From positions 1-57,099 of the IMG/VR virus record IMGVR_UViG_3300047444_000635: a DNA stretch of 57,099 nt. One strand, given 5' to 3'. A program made the translations under genes and the position numbers. This stretch comes from a virus. The notes beneath the pieces are model-generated. The model saw nothing but the letters and a program-made list of their open reading frames with translations. It was not told the origin of the DNA and searched no databases. Shown piece by piece: positions 1 through 7,003 of the stretch (the stretch's first letter is position 1; each line of letters opens with the position of its first letter).

Positions 1-544
1 CCGCCCGGCGGCCCCCCGCCGCCGCACTCGACACGTCGAGTGCGGCGAAGTCGAGGGTCATCTCGGTCGGGCCGGTCGCCTCCGGCATGCCCACGAAGTG
101 GGGCGTCCGCTGGATGACGTTCTGGCCGTTGACCTGAATGTTGATCTGGAACGGCGGGCCGACGGCTTCGCGCACGCCTGCGGGCTGGGGCTTCAACCGG
201 CCGATGTCGGCCAGCTGCTTGCCGACCTCGACCATCAGGGGCTGGGTCAGGGTCCCGGCCATCGCCTGCTGGAACAGCCGGGTGAACAGGCTCTCGGCCA
301 TCATCGCCGCTTTGGCGACGAACAGGACCCCGTCGTCTTGGTATTCCTGCCGCTTGCGGGCGACGAGTTCCTCGAACCAGGGCTGGGCCGCGAGATGCTC
401 GTATTCGAGGGTCTCGAGCCCGTAGCGCTCGGCGATCTCGTGAGGATGATCTGCACCGAGGGCGAGCTCAGCAACCAGCGCAGGGTCGAAGTAGAGGATG
501 GTCGAGATGACCGGGGGCGGTCCGAGGGGTGCGTCGTCAGCCAT
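1..544 (-). CDS. Partial gene, terminase small subunit-like
   Basis: An open frame of 181 codons runs from an ATG at 544 leftward off the window edge with no stop, so the C-terminus is missing. The N-terminal half is acidic and helical (residues about 15-120, including a segment around IAERYGLE that resembles a helix-turn-helix). The end is Gly/Ala-rich. Short acidic proteins of this kind commonly precede the large terminase in short-tailed phages, and the strand and position fit, because the capsid gene at the opposite edge is on the same strand. The terminase role is inferred from context rather than from a decisive motif. No strong ribosome binding site precedes the ATG. Confidence 0.5.
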   Translation of the reverse strand, partial: MADDAPLGPPPVISTILYFDPALVAELALGADHPHEIAERYGLETLEYEHLAAQPWFEELVARKRQEYQDDGVLFVAKAAMMAESLFTRLFQQAMAGTLTQPLMVEVGKQLADIGRLKPQPAGVREAVGPPFQINIQVNGQNVIQRTPHFVGMPEATGPTEMTLDFAALDVSSAAAGGRRA

Positions 545-673
545 GCGACCAGATTATCGTAGGGGTCGGCGCAGGGCGACCCCCGGTTCGCGTGGGGTCC
601 CCGGGGGTCTTGGGTGCTCTTGGATGGCGGGGCAGGGGGGCTGCTAACGATCCTCAATTACCCGAGAGGAAAC

Positions 674-1201
674 TTAGGCGTCGCCGAGGTCGTCGGCAAG
701 GCTGTGCGGCGGGTCGTCGTCCCGGTTTCGCAGAGAGCCCGCGGGCTGCGACATCGGGTTGGCGATGTTGATCGGCATGGCGTCCAGCGCGGAGAAGGCC
801 ATCAGCGGCCAAATCTGGCGGATGGCGTCTTCGTACGCAAATCGTCTACCCTTGTCGGCGTCGAAGTTCCGGGGGTCCATCGGGGCGCTTTTCCCGATCA
901 CCACGAAGCCGTTGTCGAGGGTCAGCGCGCACAGGGTGACCCGGTGCTCGGCCTCGGCCGGGACGAGGTCGGACAAGGCCACGGCGCGTCCGAGGTTCAG
1001 GTAGTGGCTGACCGCGATCCTGTCGGTGATGTCGTCGACCGAGATGCGCGGGAACGCCGCATTCGACGCGGAATATTCCTCGGTGATTTTGAGGCTGTCG
1101 CCCTCGGGGGTCAGGTGCTGGTCGGAGGCGTCGGGCATCGGAGGGACCCACGGAAGGGGCGGCTGGCGGAGGCGGGGCTGGGCGGCGGCCATGCTGTGCA
1201 T
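674..1201 (-). CDS. N4 Gp49 / Sf6 gene 66-like phage protein
   Basis: 175 residues. The core (about residues 52-140) matches the layout of the Phage_gp49_66 family: a helix with ITDRIAVSHY, then a strand pair around TLCALTLDNGFVVIGKSA, then NFD....GR.FAYEDA and the closing IWPL motif. The function of this family is unknown, and it is carried by many phages of Proteobacteria. The first 21 residues are Pro/Ala-rich, so a start at Met22 (position 1138) is possible. Neither candidate has a convincing ribosome binding site. About 130 nt separate it from the terminase-like gene downstream on the same strand. Confidence 0.8.
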   Translation of the reverse strand: MHSMAAAQPRLRQPPLPWVPPMPDASDQHLTPEGDSLKITEEYSASNAAFPRISVDDITDRIAVSHYLNLGRAVALSDLVPAEAEHRVTLCALTLDNGFVVIGKSAPMDPRNFDADKGRRFAYEDAIRQIWPLMAFSALDAMPINIANPMSQPAGSLRNRDDDPPHSLADDLGDA

Positions 1202-1515
1202 GGACGGTGACCTTGGAACCGTTCATCGCTGGGGGCAAGGGTACGCCCTCCGCGGCTAGGGGTCTCGGGCTCAGGTCTCGGCCTTTCGGCTCCGACCGGG
1301 GTCTGGGACACTTCGCTCGTTGGCTTGGCGGCTCCGGTCCTCCCCGTTTCCGGTTTGGGCCAAGGTCGCGTCTGCCTTCGATTGCGGAGGACGTTCGAGC
1401 TTTCTGCCCGTGTGTGCTGGGAGACGCAAGGGGTTTTTTGCGGGGCGGTGCAAATGCACGCGGGCGTAGTGCAGCGCGCACCTAAGCGTCGTGTGGTGTA
1501 CACCTAGAGGTTGAG

Positions 1516-1551
1516 GGGGTCTCGTGCTGAGAGCAGGGGTTAAGAGACCCC
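1516..1551. repeat. Inverted repeat GGGGTCTC / GAGACCCC
   Basis: Perfect 8-bp arms at 1516-1523 and 1544-1551 with a 20-nt loop, followed by a C-rich tract on the plus strand. It could form an RNA hairpin or serve as a protein-binding dyad in the leader between the divergent genes. No T-tract follows on either strand, so it is not called a terminator. Confidence 0.35.
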
Positions 1552-1669
1552 ACCTCCCCCCACCCCCCCGGTCCCATACCCCCCGGCCCGGCACGCGTTC
1601 CCGGTTTGACTTAGAGCGTCTAATAGGCGACACTTTCTCTCGGGCCGGGAAACCGCGCCCGATCGGTCT

Positions 1670-1698
1670 TTGACATTGCTAGAAGCCCGCGCCGTCTA
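1670..1698 (+). promoter_or_regulatory. Possible promoter for the gene at 1787
   Basis: A perfect -35 hexamer TTGACA (1670-1675) is embedded in TCTTTGACATTGCTAGAAG, a context that resembles alphaproteobacterial rRNA-type promoters. The corresponding -10 (CGTCTA, 1693-1698) is poor. The call rests mainly on position, since this gene has its own terminator and must have its own promoter. Confidence 0.3.
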
Positions 1699-1786
1699 GG
1701 GGAAAGCCTAGGGGGCCACGGCTATTCACTCGCCGGGCGCTCATGCCTTCAAGGTGAGATGACACCAATGCAAAGGACTAACTCAC

Positions 1787-2551
1787 ATGACCCAAGCTCA
1801 AACGACCGTTTCGACCGAAGCCGCCAAGCCCGCTTTTGTTCTCGCGCCCATCTCGGTGGAAACGGGTTCGCAAGCTGTTAAGGCGTTTGTCTCCGCCGCG
1901 CGTTCTAACGCAACGGCGGAAGCAAAGGCGAAACGCGATTACTTGGCGAACACTGTAGCGGGCGCGCGTCTTATTGGCGTTCCCCTTACGGCGGCTCAGT
2001 TCGACCGACAGATTGCGCGTTCATTGCGTGACAGTCTTACGGGCAAGGTGACGGACGTGAACACCGCTCTAGCGAAAGCGAAGGCGGTTACTCTCGCCGT
2101 TCTCTCCGGCAATGCGGCTCTATTGCCTATCGCTGGCGAGACCATGAACGCGTTCCTAGAACGCGTGCGCCCGTTGCTCGAAACCGCGACGCTTCCCGAC
2201 GGAACGCCTATTCACGCGAAAGCGGCGGACGGGTCGACGACTGGCAAGCGCGGGGCGAAGGCGGGTGTCAGGAAGGCGAAGCCTGCTAGCGCGGGTTCCG
2301 TCACGGCGGAGGAGGGCGGAGACAACGCGCCCGCCAAGCTCCGCGCCGCTCAGATTTTGATGGGCGACACTGACAACGCGCGGCGGCTTGTGGCGATTGC
2401 GGAAACGCACCGCGATGAGTTCGCCCTATGGTCGGCGAACATTCTGGAGGAGGCGGCCGCCAAGGCGCTTTCGGCCGCCAACGCGCGCCGCAAGCCGAAC
2501 GGCGCGGCCGCGCCGCTCGCCAACGCGGTTGATAACGCCAACGTGCAATAG
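1787..2551 (+). CDS. Ala-rich protein of unknown function, own transcription unit
   Basis: 254 residues, start supported by AAAGGA about 10 nt upstream. The N-terminal two thirds look helical and Ala-rich. A basic linker around residues 150-170 (GKRGAKAGVRKAKP) is followed by a second helical segment and a Gly/Asn/Ala-rich tail. No family is recognised. The basic linker would suit nucleic-acid binding, but that is a guess. Codon use differs from the neighbours, with many GCG, CGT and CTT codons and fewer C-ending third positions. The gene stands alone between a long leader and a textbook intrinsic terminator, which fits an independently controlled, possibly highly expressed early gene or a recent acquisition. 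Confidence 0.7.
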   Translation: MTQAQTTVSTEAAKPAFVLAPISVETGSQAVKAFVSAARSNATAEAKAKRDYLANTVAGARLIGVPLTAAQFDRQIARSLRDSLTGKVTDVNTALAKAKAVTLAVLSGNAALLPIAGETMNAFLERVRPLLETATLPDGTPIHAKAADGSTTGKRGAKAGVRKAKPASAGSVTAEEGGDNAPAKLRAAQILMGDTDNARRLVAIAETHRDEFALWSANILEEAAAKALSAANARRKPNGAAAPLANAVDNANVQ

Positions 2552-2570
2552 GTGACAGACTAGTAACTAA

Positions 2571-2600
2571 CCCCCTCGCGGAAACGCGAGGGGGTTTTTT
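2571..2600 (+). terminator. Rho-independent terminator
   Basis: Perfect 10-bp stem CCCCCTCGCG / CGCGAGGGGG closed by a GAAA tetraloop and followed by six Ts. It lies 20 nt after the stop of the gene at 1787-2551 and insulates it from the region downstream. It is the strongest terminator seen in the window. Confidence 0.95.
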
Positions 2601-2610
2601 GTTGTCTTGT

Positions 2611-2643
2611 GTTAGGCGCTGTTAGGCTGTTAGGCGCTGTTAG
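2611..2643. repeat. Tandem GTTAGGC repeats
   Basis: GTTAGGC starts at 2611, 2621 and 2629, with a fourth partial copy (GTTAGC) at 2639. Another copy lies at 2789. The 8-10 nt spacing is close to one helical turn. They border the AT-rich region and could be binding sites for an initiator or regulator. Confidence 0.6.
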
Positions 2644-2645
2644 CT

Positions 2646-2662
2646 AATTGCCCCGGGCAATT
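2646..2662. repeat. Palindrome copy 1 (AATTGCC-CCG-GGCAATT)
   Basis: First of nine copies. Arms are perfect and extend to TAATTGCC / GGCAATTA. Unlike most copies, it is not directly in front of a gene. It sits between the 1787 unit and the AT-rich region, about 600 nt before the first early gene. A second palindrome, TGACGCGTCA (2666-2675), lies just after it. Confidence 0.85.
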
Positions 2663-2739
2663 ACATGACGCGTCACTAGCTTACATATGCGTCACGCGTG
2701 GCCGGTTTGCGGCGGGTAACGGCCACCGCGCGGAGCGCG

Positions 2740-3125
2740 GGAAACTAAAATCTGTCGAAAAATCAATTGGCTACGCGTTGTGCGTGCTGTTAGGCCATGT
2801 ACTTTTCATCGGACATTTAAGTCTATGAAAAACTCAACCCATTGATATATCAGCAAAAATCAGGGTTCTTTGTATTATATTATTTATTTTCATTCTTTTC
2901 ATACATTCTGACACACATTTACGTGGCGCGCGGGCGGGCATGCGCATGTGTGCGCGCCCCTAACGCGTGCGTACGAGCCCAAAAACCAAATGTACCCCCC
3001 AGCATCGTGAAAAGTATGCAAAATACCCAGCTTCATTAACAAAATCAAAGGCTTGCAGACTTTTCACGCGTGAAAACTATCCTCAGATCGTGAAAAGAAC
3101 CCTCTTCCTTAACAAAATCCGCGCC
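2740..3125. other. AT-rich repeat region, candidate replication origin
   Basis: This stretch is strikingly AT-rich in a G+C-rich genome, with a run of almost pure A/T around 2865-2905. It then carries ordered repeats: CGTGAAAAG at 3006-3014 and 3089-3097, a perfect 16-bp palindrome TTTTCACGCGTGAAAA at 3061-3076 made of the same half-site facing itself, and TTAACAAAATC at 3036-3046 and 3109-3119. An easily melted tract next to iteron-like repeats is the usual design of an origin, though an early operator region is also possible. No gene is called here. The short frames at 2842-3149 lack ribosome binding sites. Confidence 0.5.
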
Positions 3126-3231
3126 TTAGCGCCTGTCCGCCCTGTGTAACCCGTCACCTCACGCGACATGGCCGTTGGCCGATCACCAAGCTTGGCCACA
3201 CGCTTGCCTTACGCGAAGCCTTGTGACACAC

Positions 3232-3248
3232 TATAAATTCACCAGGGG
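3232..3248 (+). promoter_or_regulatory. -10-like box and ribosome binding site for the first early gene
   Basis: TATAAA (3232-3237) is followed by AGGGGG (3243-3248), 7 nt before a GTG at 3256. The -35 region (TTACGC at 17-nt spacing) is weak. The ribosome binding site, rather than the promoter call, decides the start of the next gene. Confidence 0.35.
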
Positions 3249-3255
3249 GCAACGC

Positions 3256-3570
3256 GTGTCAGACATCATCCCACCCGTTCCGAGGCCACCGCTCAAAGAT
3301 GCCGACGAGGAATATCGCGTGGCCATGACCACGCTCGGCGGTGCGATCTACATGGGCAACTTCCACCCTGGACCTGACAACACCCCAGGCGCGTACGTCC
3401 CAGAGGCTGCATATCAGAAGGCGCTGGCCACTATCCTGTCGGATTGGAAGTACCAAGACGGGTGGTCGCCGGTCGAACTTAAGGTTCTCCTGGGCGTCAT
3501 GATCCGCGCGCTCGTTCGCAACAATGTGAGGCTGGACGCGCCTGCCGATGGCCGTAGGCTGGCTCCATGA
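3256..3570 (+). CDS. Small early protein, unknown
   Basis: 104 residues from GTG 3256, chosen because AGGGGG lies just upstream. An upstream in-frame ATG at 3175 would read through the -10-like sequence and has no ribosome binding site. The protein has a Pro-rich start, a central TTLGGAIYMGN segment and an amphipathic C-terminal half ending in RNNVRLD. No family is recognised. It is the first gene after the AT-rich region and overlaps the next gene by four bases (ATGA), which implies translational coupling. Confidence 0.65.
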   Translation: MSDIIPPVPRPPLKDADEEYRVAMTTLGGAIYMGNFHPGPDNTPGAYVPEAAYQKALATILSDWKYQDGWSPVELKVLLGVMIRALVRNNVRLDAPADGRRLAP

Positions 3571-4166
3571 CCGCGAACCAATTGCCCCAGGCAAATTCAA
3601 AATCCTCTGCCCAGGTCGGTGGCCCCGGTGGCGTGGTCACCCTGACTGGACCGGCCGCCACCTCCGCCTACGTCGGAGGTGGTGGTGGCGGTGGCCAAGT
3701 CAGCGCCCCTGGACATGTCTCCATGAGCCTGCCGCTCAACCCGATCTCGTCCCCAGGCCATCAATCCCCGCGCCACGGACATGCGCAGGCTCCGCCGATC
3801 CCACCTCAGCACCACGCCAGGAACCCGGACATGGCCTCCATCGTCGTCCAAATCCACATGCGTCAGGGTCACAAGACGATCGACCTCGCCACCCTGGCCA
3901 ATATGTTCCTGGGCGTGCACGACCACCGCAAGGTGCGCTTCGCGACCGCCTGGGAGCTTCTAGTGCCTATGGACGTGTTCGAGCGGGCCGAGCCGATGCT
4001 GATGCGGCTTAGGCTGCGCACCATCACACGGCGTCGCTACAGGCTGCTGCGCGCCCTGATCGTCGAGAACGCGGTCAGGACCGGCCAGCCGGACGAGACC
4101 GCTGGCGTGCTCCGGGCGCTCGACCAACAGTGGGCCGCATGTCCCCTACGCTACCTCTGGGTCTGA
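3567..4166 (+). CDS. Low-complexity N-terminus plus helical domain, unknown
   Basis: 199 residues if read from the coupled ATG at 3567. Residues 5-11 are encoded by an imperfect copy of the genome's palindrome, and residues 18-85 are Gly/Pro/Ser/His-rich. Residues 89-199 (starting MASIVVQIHMRQGHK) form a compact, basic helical domain. A second start at 3831 has AGGAAC about 9 nt upstream. The real gene may therefore be the 111-residue domain, with the first part being a fused leader. The function is not recognised. Confidence 0.55.
   Translation: MTANQLPQANSKSSAQVGGPGGVVTLTGPAATSAYVGGGGGGGQVSAPGHVSMSLPLNPISSPGHQSPRHGHAQAPPIPPQHHARNPDMASIVVQIHMRQGHKTIDLATLANMFLGVHDHRKVRFATAWELLVPMDVFERAEPMLMRLRLRTITRRRYRLLRALIVENAVRTGQPDETAGVLRALDQQWAACPLRYLWV
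3580..3597. repeat. Palindrome copy 2, imperfect (AATTGCC-CCA-GGCAAATT)
   Basis: It matches the consensus except for one extra A in the right arm. It lies inside the 5' end of the 3567 frame rather than between genes and is read as Gln-Leu-Pro-Gln-Ala. A downstream start with its own ribosome binding site (3831) follows. Confidence 0.75.
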
Positions 4167-4423
4167 TCGTCTCGATGTCCCGGTCCGCCGCCGATATCGT
4201 GCCCTCGGCCACCATGACCTCCAACATGCGGGCCATGCTGATGGCCGTGGCCAAGCAGGACATGGGTCAGGCCGCGGCCACCGACGCCCGCGGCGTCACC
4301 GTTACTTTGGCCGAGTACAAGGCCGCGGTCGTGGCCCTGGCGCTGACCGGGGACATCTCCCTCGATCAGGCGAAGGAACTGGACGAGGTGGTGGGGCGGA
4401 TCGCGGAGGACCTGACCCGATGA
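4139..4423 (+). CDS. Small helical protein, unknown
   Basis: 94 residues from ATG 4139, overlapping the previous gene by 28 bases. An in-frame GTG at 4130 is an alternative. The N-terminus is hydrophobic, followed by Met-rich helices (SNMRAMLMAVAKQDMGQ) and a C-terminal pair of helices with a VGRIAEDLTR end. It ends in an ATGA overlap with the next gene. No family is recognised. Confidence 0.6.
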   Translation: MSPTLPLGLIVSMSRSAADIVPSATMTSNMRAMLMAVAKQDMGQAAATDARGVTVTLAEYKAAVVALALTGDISLDQAKELDEVVGRIAEDLTR

Positions 4424-4662
4424 GCCTGCAAATCCTCCTGATCGAGATCGTCCCCGGGCCGCCACCCGACATCGTCATCGAGTTCGAGGGGCTGATGAAC
4501 ACGCTGGACGCCCACGTCTGCACCCGCGAACAGTGGCAACGCTTCCAAGCGATTTTGACGGAGGCCACGCTGGGATCGAGCAACCAAGAGGCAGGCTTTG
4601 AGGGCTACCAGCGCATGCTGCCGCACTGGCGCGCGAGCATCCATTTTGACGGTGAAGATTAG
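4420..4662 (+). CDS. Small acidic protein, unknown
   Basis: 80 residues starting in the ATGA overlap. It begins with a beta-like stretch (LQILLIEIVPGPPPD) followed by helices containing EQWQRFQAIL. No cysteine cluster or membrane segment is seen. It is coupled to the genes on both sides. Confidence 0.6.
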   Translation: MSLQILLIEIVPGPPPDIVIEFEGLMNTLDAHVCTREQWQRFQAILTEATLGSSNQEAGFEGYQRMLPHWRASIHFDGED

Positions 4663-4664
4663 CC

Positions 4665-5177
4665 ATGCTCGACCTCACCGGCCAGACCTTTGGACGCCTG
4701 ACAGTCGTTGCCCTGGACCCCGTCCGCGACAACGGTGGCAAGCGTCGCTGGCGCTGCGTGTGCGACTGCGGCGCAGAGAAAGTGGTGATGCGTTCGTCGC
4801 TCAGGAAAGGCACGACCGTCTCGTGCGGCTGCTCCAAACGCGACAGGGCCAAACTGGGGCTCAACCGCACGACCCACGGCCACGCGAAGAAGGTCGCTCC
4901 GTCGCAGGTGTACTTGGCCTGGATGAACATGCGCGCCCGATGCTTCAATCCGAACCGGCCACAGTTCAAGGATTGGGGCGGTCGCGGCATCACGGTCTGC
5001 GAGCGGTGGCTGTCGTTCGAGAACTTCCTGACCGATATGGGTGAGCCACCCACCCCTGAGCACAGCCTCGACCGCTGGCCGGACAACGACGGGAACTACG
5101 AGCCCGGCAACTGCCGGTGGGCCACCAAGAAAGAGCAGGCCGCCAACAGAAGGAAACCGACATGGACTGGACGCTGA
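4665..5177 (+). CDS. HNH/AP2-type phage endonuclease
   Basis: 170 residues. The N-terminal part has the AP2-like DNA-binding layout common to these proteins (LTGQTFGRLTVVA, then WRCVCDCG and VSCGC, giving a possible zinc site from the cysteines at about 32-58). The C-terminal part (about 95-165) has YLAWMNMRARC, GRGITVCERW and then the HNH-like SLDR..NDGNYEPGNCRWA motif with KEQAANRR. Such proteins are usually free-standing homing endonucleases that move between phage genomes. It lies two bases after the previous gene, and its end overlaps the next gene by 16 bases. Confidence 0.85.
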   Translation: MLDLTGQTFGRLTVVALDPVRDNGGKRRWRCVCDCGAEKVVMRSSLRKGTTVSCGCSKRDRAKLGLNRTTHGHAKKVAPSQVYLAWMNMRARCFNPNRPQFKDWGGRGITVCERWLSFENFLTDMGEPPTPEHSLDRWPDNDGNYEPGNCRWATKKEQAANRRKPTWTGR

Positions 5178-5299
5178 CGATCAAGACGGTGCTGTTCGGG
5201 ATGTTCTGGGTGGCCATCGTCATGGGCGTGGTGCTGCGCATCGCGCGCTACAGGGTGCACGACGACGACCATCCCCCGGATGACGGCTGGGGCGCGTGA
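5162..5299 (+). CDS. Single-pass membrane peptide
   Basis: 45 residues from ATG 5162, preceded by AGAAGGA inside the end of the endonuclease gene. One hydrophobic helix (about residues 5-26, VLFGMFWVAIVMGVV) is followed by an Arg-rich then Asp/Pro-rich tail, predicted to face the cytoplasm. The role is unknown. Small membrane peptides next to one another can act in lysis or in superinfection exclusion. Confidence 0.6.
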   Translation: MDWTLTIKTVLFGMFWVAIVMGVVLRIARYRVHDDDHPPDDGWGA

Positions 5300-5400
5300 T
5301 GGGGTGGGACCAGATGTCCAAGGTCCTCGCCGTCTACGCGCTGGCCCTGGTGGCGGTTGGCGTGTGTGCGGGGGTCCTGTTGCGAGGATGTTTCGGATGA
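5299..5400 (+). CDS. 33-residue membrane peptide
   Basis: It starts in a TGATG overlap with the preceding peptide and ends in an ATGA overlap with the next gene. Almost all of it is one hydrophobic helix (VLAVYALALVAVGVCAGVLL) with two cysteines and a short basic end. Coupling on both sides supports it as a real gene despite its size. A lysis-related role is possible but unsupported by a specific motif. Confidence 0.5.
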   Translation: MGWDQMSKVLAVYALALVAVGVCAGVLLRGCFG

Positions 5401-5762
5401 GCGGGACCAAGTACGACCCGATGATCGCCGCCGAGCCCGTGGCCGCCCGCGCCCTGGCCGCGAGGTGGTACAACGCCGACCAAGCGCTCTCCAGCCGCAT
5501 CGGCTACCTCGCCGGGTTGATCTGGGGCGACCGGGCGCGCAACGCGCCGGTCTGCACCCAAGCCGAGCTCGACGAGTACCGCGCCTACCTCACCGAGGCG
5601 CGGATGACCAACTTCATCGACGAGGCCCAGGCGTCCGAGGCGATGGGATACGTGGCCATCATGGACGCGCGGATCAGCGTGCAGGCGGCGTTCGACAAGG
5701 TGATCGACGCCCGCGTGGCCGTCTACGAGGCCGAGCGCGCCTCACAGAACCGAGAGGAATAG
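5397..5762 (+). CDS. Helical protein, unknown
   Basis: 121 residues from the ATGA-coupled ATG at 5397. The longer frame upstream is noise. It is predicted to be all helical and Ala-rich, with an aromatic N-terminal half (RWYNADQAL, GYLAGLIWGDR) and a long C-terminal helix that could form a coiled coil. No family is recognised. Confidence 0.6.
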   Translation: MSGTKYDPMIAAEPVAARALAARWYNADQALSSRIGYLAGLIWGDRARNAPVCTQAELDEYRAYLTEARMTNFIDEAQASEAMGYVAIMDARISVQAAFDKVIDARVAVYEAERASQNREE

Positions 5763-5777
5763 CCGCACCTACGCCTA

Positions 5778-5800
5778 AGCTATTGCCCGGGGCAATAGCT
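5778..5800. repeat. Palindrome copy 3, variant with paired changes
   Basis: AGCTATTGCC-CGG-GGCAATAGCT has perfect 10-bp arms. The outer bases differ from the consensus (CTATTGCC instead of AATTGCC), but the opposite arm carries the matching changes, so symmetry has been kept. It lies 6 nt before an ATG at 5806 and 18 nt before a second ATG at 5818. Confidence 0.8.
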
Positions 5801-5805
5801 GTGCT

Positions 5806-6099
5806 ATGGCCATCCCCATGAGCCAGCCCGCCAAGACCAAAATCCGCATCTCGCCGCGCACCGGCAAGCCGTTCCTCAAGAGGGGGTTCGCCGCGATGGA
5901 CCCCGAGAAGCGCCGCGCGATCGCCATCAAGGGCGGGGGCTCGGTGCCGCCCGAGAAGCGGTCGTTCGCCAAAGACCGCGACCTCGCCAAGCGGGCAGGC
6001 TCGATCGGCGGCACAGCGTCCAAGGGCGGCGGCCGCATGAAGGCCAGCGCCGCCGAGAGGAAGCGCATGGCCGAGGCCGCCAAGTGGGACGGGAACTGA
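5806..6099 (+). CDS. KGG-motif (Gly-Lys-rich) protein
   Basis: 97 residues, basic. Residues about 28-45 (GFAAMDPEKRRAIAIKGG) fit the KGG repeat of bacterial stress proteins and Con-10-like proteins. A second, degenerate copy (KRAGSIGGTASKGG) follows. Such small basic proteins are common in phages of Alphaproteobacteria, and their role is unknown. A start at the second ATG, 5818 (MSQPAKTKIRISPRTGK), is equally plausible because neither has a clear ribosome binding site. The palindrome sits directly in front. Confidence 0.75.
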   Translation: MAIPMSQPAKTKIRISPRTGKPFLKRGFAAMDPEKRRAIAIKGGGSVPPEKRSFAKDRDLAKRAGSIGGTASKGGGRMKASAAERKRMAEAAKWDGN

Positions 6100-6100
6100 C

Positions 6101-6400
6101 GTGGCCTGCATCCCCGATCTTCGCCCTGTCGTACTGGAGATCGCCGACCGCCTGCCCTACGCGCCCCTGGAAGAACGCATGGCCTTGGCCGAGAAGCTCA
6201 GGTGGGTCGAGAGCGAGATGTACCGCAGGCCGCCCATCCGCAAGGCTCCGCCCCGCAGCCGCACCATGACCCCGGCCATCGAGCGCCAGATCAGGGTCTA
6301 TGCGTGGCGCAACCCGACCGCCTCGCAGCAGGACATCTCCAACGTCTTCGGGGTGATCGCCGCACGCGTCTCCGAGGCCCTGGCAGGCAAGCGTCGATGA
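6101..6400 (+). CDS. Putative helix-turn-helix protein
   Basis: 99 residues from GTG 6101. The C-terminal half (about 55-99: PAIERQIRVYAWRNPTASQQ, then DISNVFGV and RVSEALAGKRR) has the layout of a sigma-region-4 or resolvase-like helix-turn-helix. It could bind DNA as an early regulator. The N-terminal half is helical. It ends in an ATGA overlap with the next gene. Confidence 0.55.
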   Translation: MACIPDLRPVVLEIADRLPYAPLEERMALAEKLRWVESEMYRRPPIRKAPPRSRTMTPAIERQIRVYAWRNPTASQQDISNVFGVIAARVSEALAGKRR

Positions 6401-6621
6401 TCACCCGCCTGCACGTCCTGGGCCATGCAATGGCCGCGCCGTTCCTCCGGCCGCGGCCGGACCAGCCGTGGCCGCCCCTGACATCCATCCCCGAACTGGA
6501 CGCGTTCCGGGCCTGGGTGATCGAGACGCGGCTCAGGGGTGAGTTCAGCCACGACGTCTGCGAGACCACCCTGGAAGCCATCGAGCGACGTGTCGCGTAC
6601 TTGAAGACGTCACCCGGCTAG
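6397..6621 (+). CDS. Small protein, unknown
   Basis: 74 residues from the coupled ATG at 6397. The Pro-rich N-terminal third is followed by a helical part containing ELDAFRAWVIETRLRGEFS and ERRVAYLK. The C-terminal part resembles the protein at 24593 (a NYRAWLTWLRL helix at similar spacing), so the two may be distant paralogues. Confidence 0.55.
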   Translation: MITRLHVLGHAMAAPFLRPRPDQPWPPLTSIPELDAFRAWVIETRLRGEFSHDVCETTLEAIERRVAYLKTSPG

Positions 6622-6661
6622 GGCATGACGGCGGGGCGCAATTGGGCGCGGGAGCCACCGA

Positions 6662-7003
6662 ATGTACACCCTACCGAACGACAAGCAGGTCACCCTCAAG
6701 GTCGAGTTCCTCGACGCCAAGGGCAACCACGCCGTGGTCGACAGCGATCCGATCTGGTCGTCCAGCGACACCAACGTGGCCGTCGTCACGGTCTCCCCCG
6801 GCAACCCCTACCTCGCCAACCTCTCCGGTGGACCCGCGATCGGCACAGCCCAGGTGATCGTGAAGGCCGACGCCGACCTCGGGGAAGGCGTCCGCGAGGT
6901 GATGTGCACGCTCGACGTGGAGATCGTCGGCGGCGAGGCGGTGGTCGGCACCATCAGCCCGGCCAGCGAGCCCGCGCCCCCGTCCCCGGGCGGCGGCGTC
7001 TAA
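6662..7003 (+). CDS. Ig-like (Big-type) domain protein
   Basis: 113 residues with GGGAG before the start. The pattern VTLKVEFLDAKGN, WSSSDTNVAVVTVSP, GTAQVIVKAD, then a closing EVMCTLDVEIVGG strand is that of a bacterial Ig-like group 2 fold, followed by a Pro/Ser/Gly tail. In phages such domains decorate capsids or tails. This gene is on the early strand, far from the virion genes, so its particle role is uncertain. It ends convergently with the reversed cassette, with a strong hairpin just after the stop. Confidence 0.7.
   Translation: MYTLPNDKQVTLKVEFLDAKGNHAVVDSDPIWSSSDTNVAVVTVSPGNPYLANLSGGPAIGTAQVIVKADADLGEGVREVMCTLDVEIVGGEAVVGTISPASEPAPPSPGGGV

Larger units (their letters stand above)
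1202..1786. other. Non-coding leader region between divergent genes
   Basis: No credible gene is seen. The short frames here are G+C-driven shadows. The stretch separates the minus-strand Gp49-like gene from the plus-strand gene at 1787 and so should hold divergent promoters. It contains a small palindrome GGTGTACACC (1495-1504), a GTGCA-AA-TGCAC dyad (1448-1459), an inverted repeat at 1516-1551, and a TTGACA hexamer at 1670-1675. Confidence 0.5.

Noticed and set aside
1207-1633. Overlapping short frames on both strands of the leader
   Set aside because: No ribosome binding site, no coupling to neighbours, Arg/Pro/Gly-rich shadow composition.
2611-2643. GTTAGGC tandem repeats as a CRISPR array
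   Set aside because: Units are 7-10 nt with almost no spacer, too short for CRISPR repeats. The Cas4-like gene at 27779 stands with replication genes and no cas1/cas2.
2842-3149. Short plus-strand frames in the AT-rich region
   Set aside because: No ribosome binding sites, biased composition from A/T runs, and the repeats and palindrome cross them without regard to codons.
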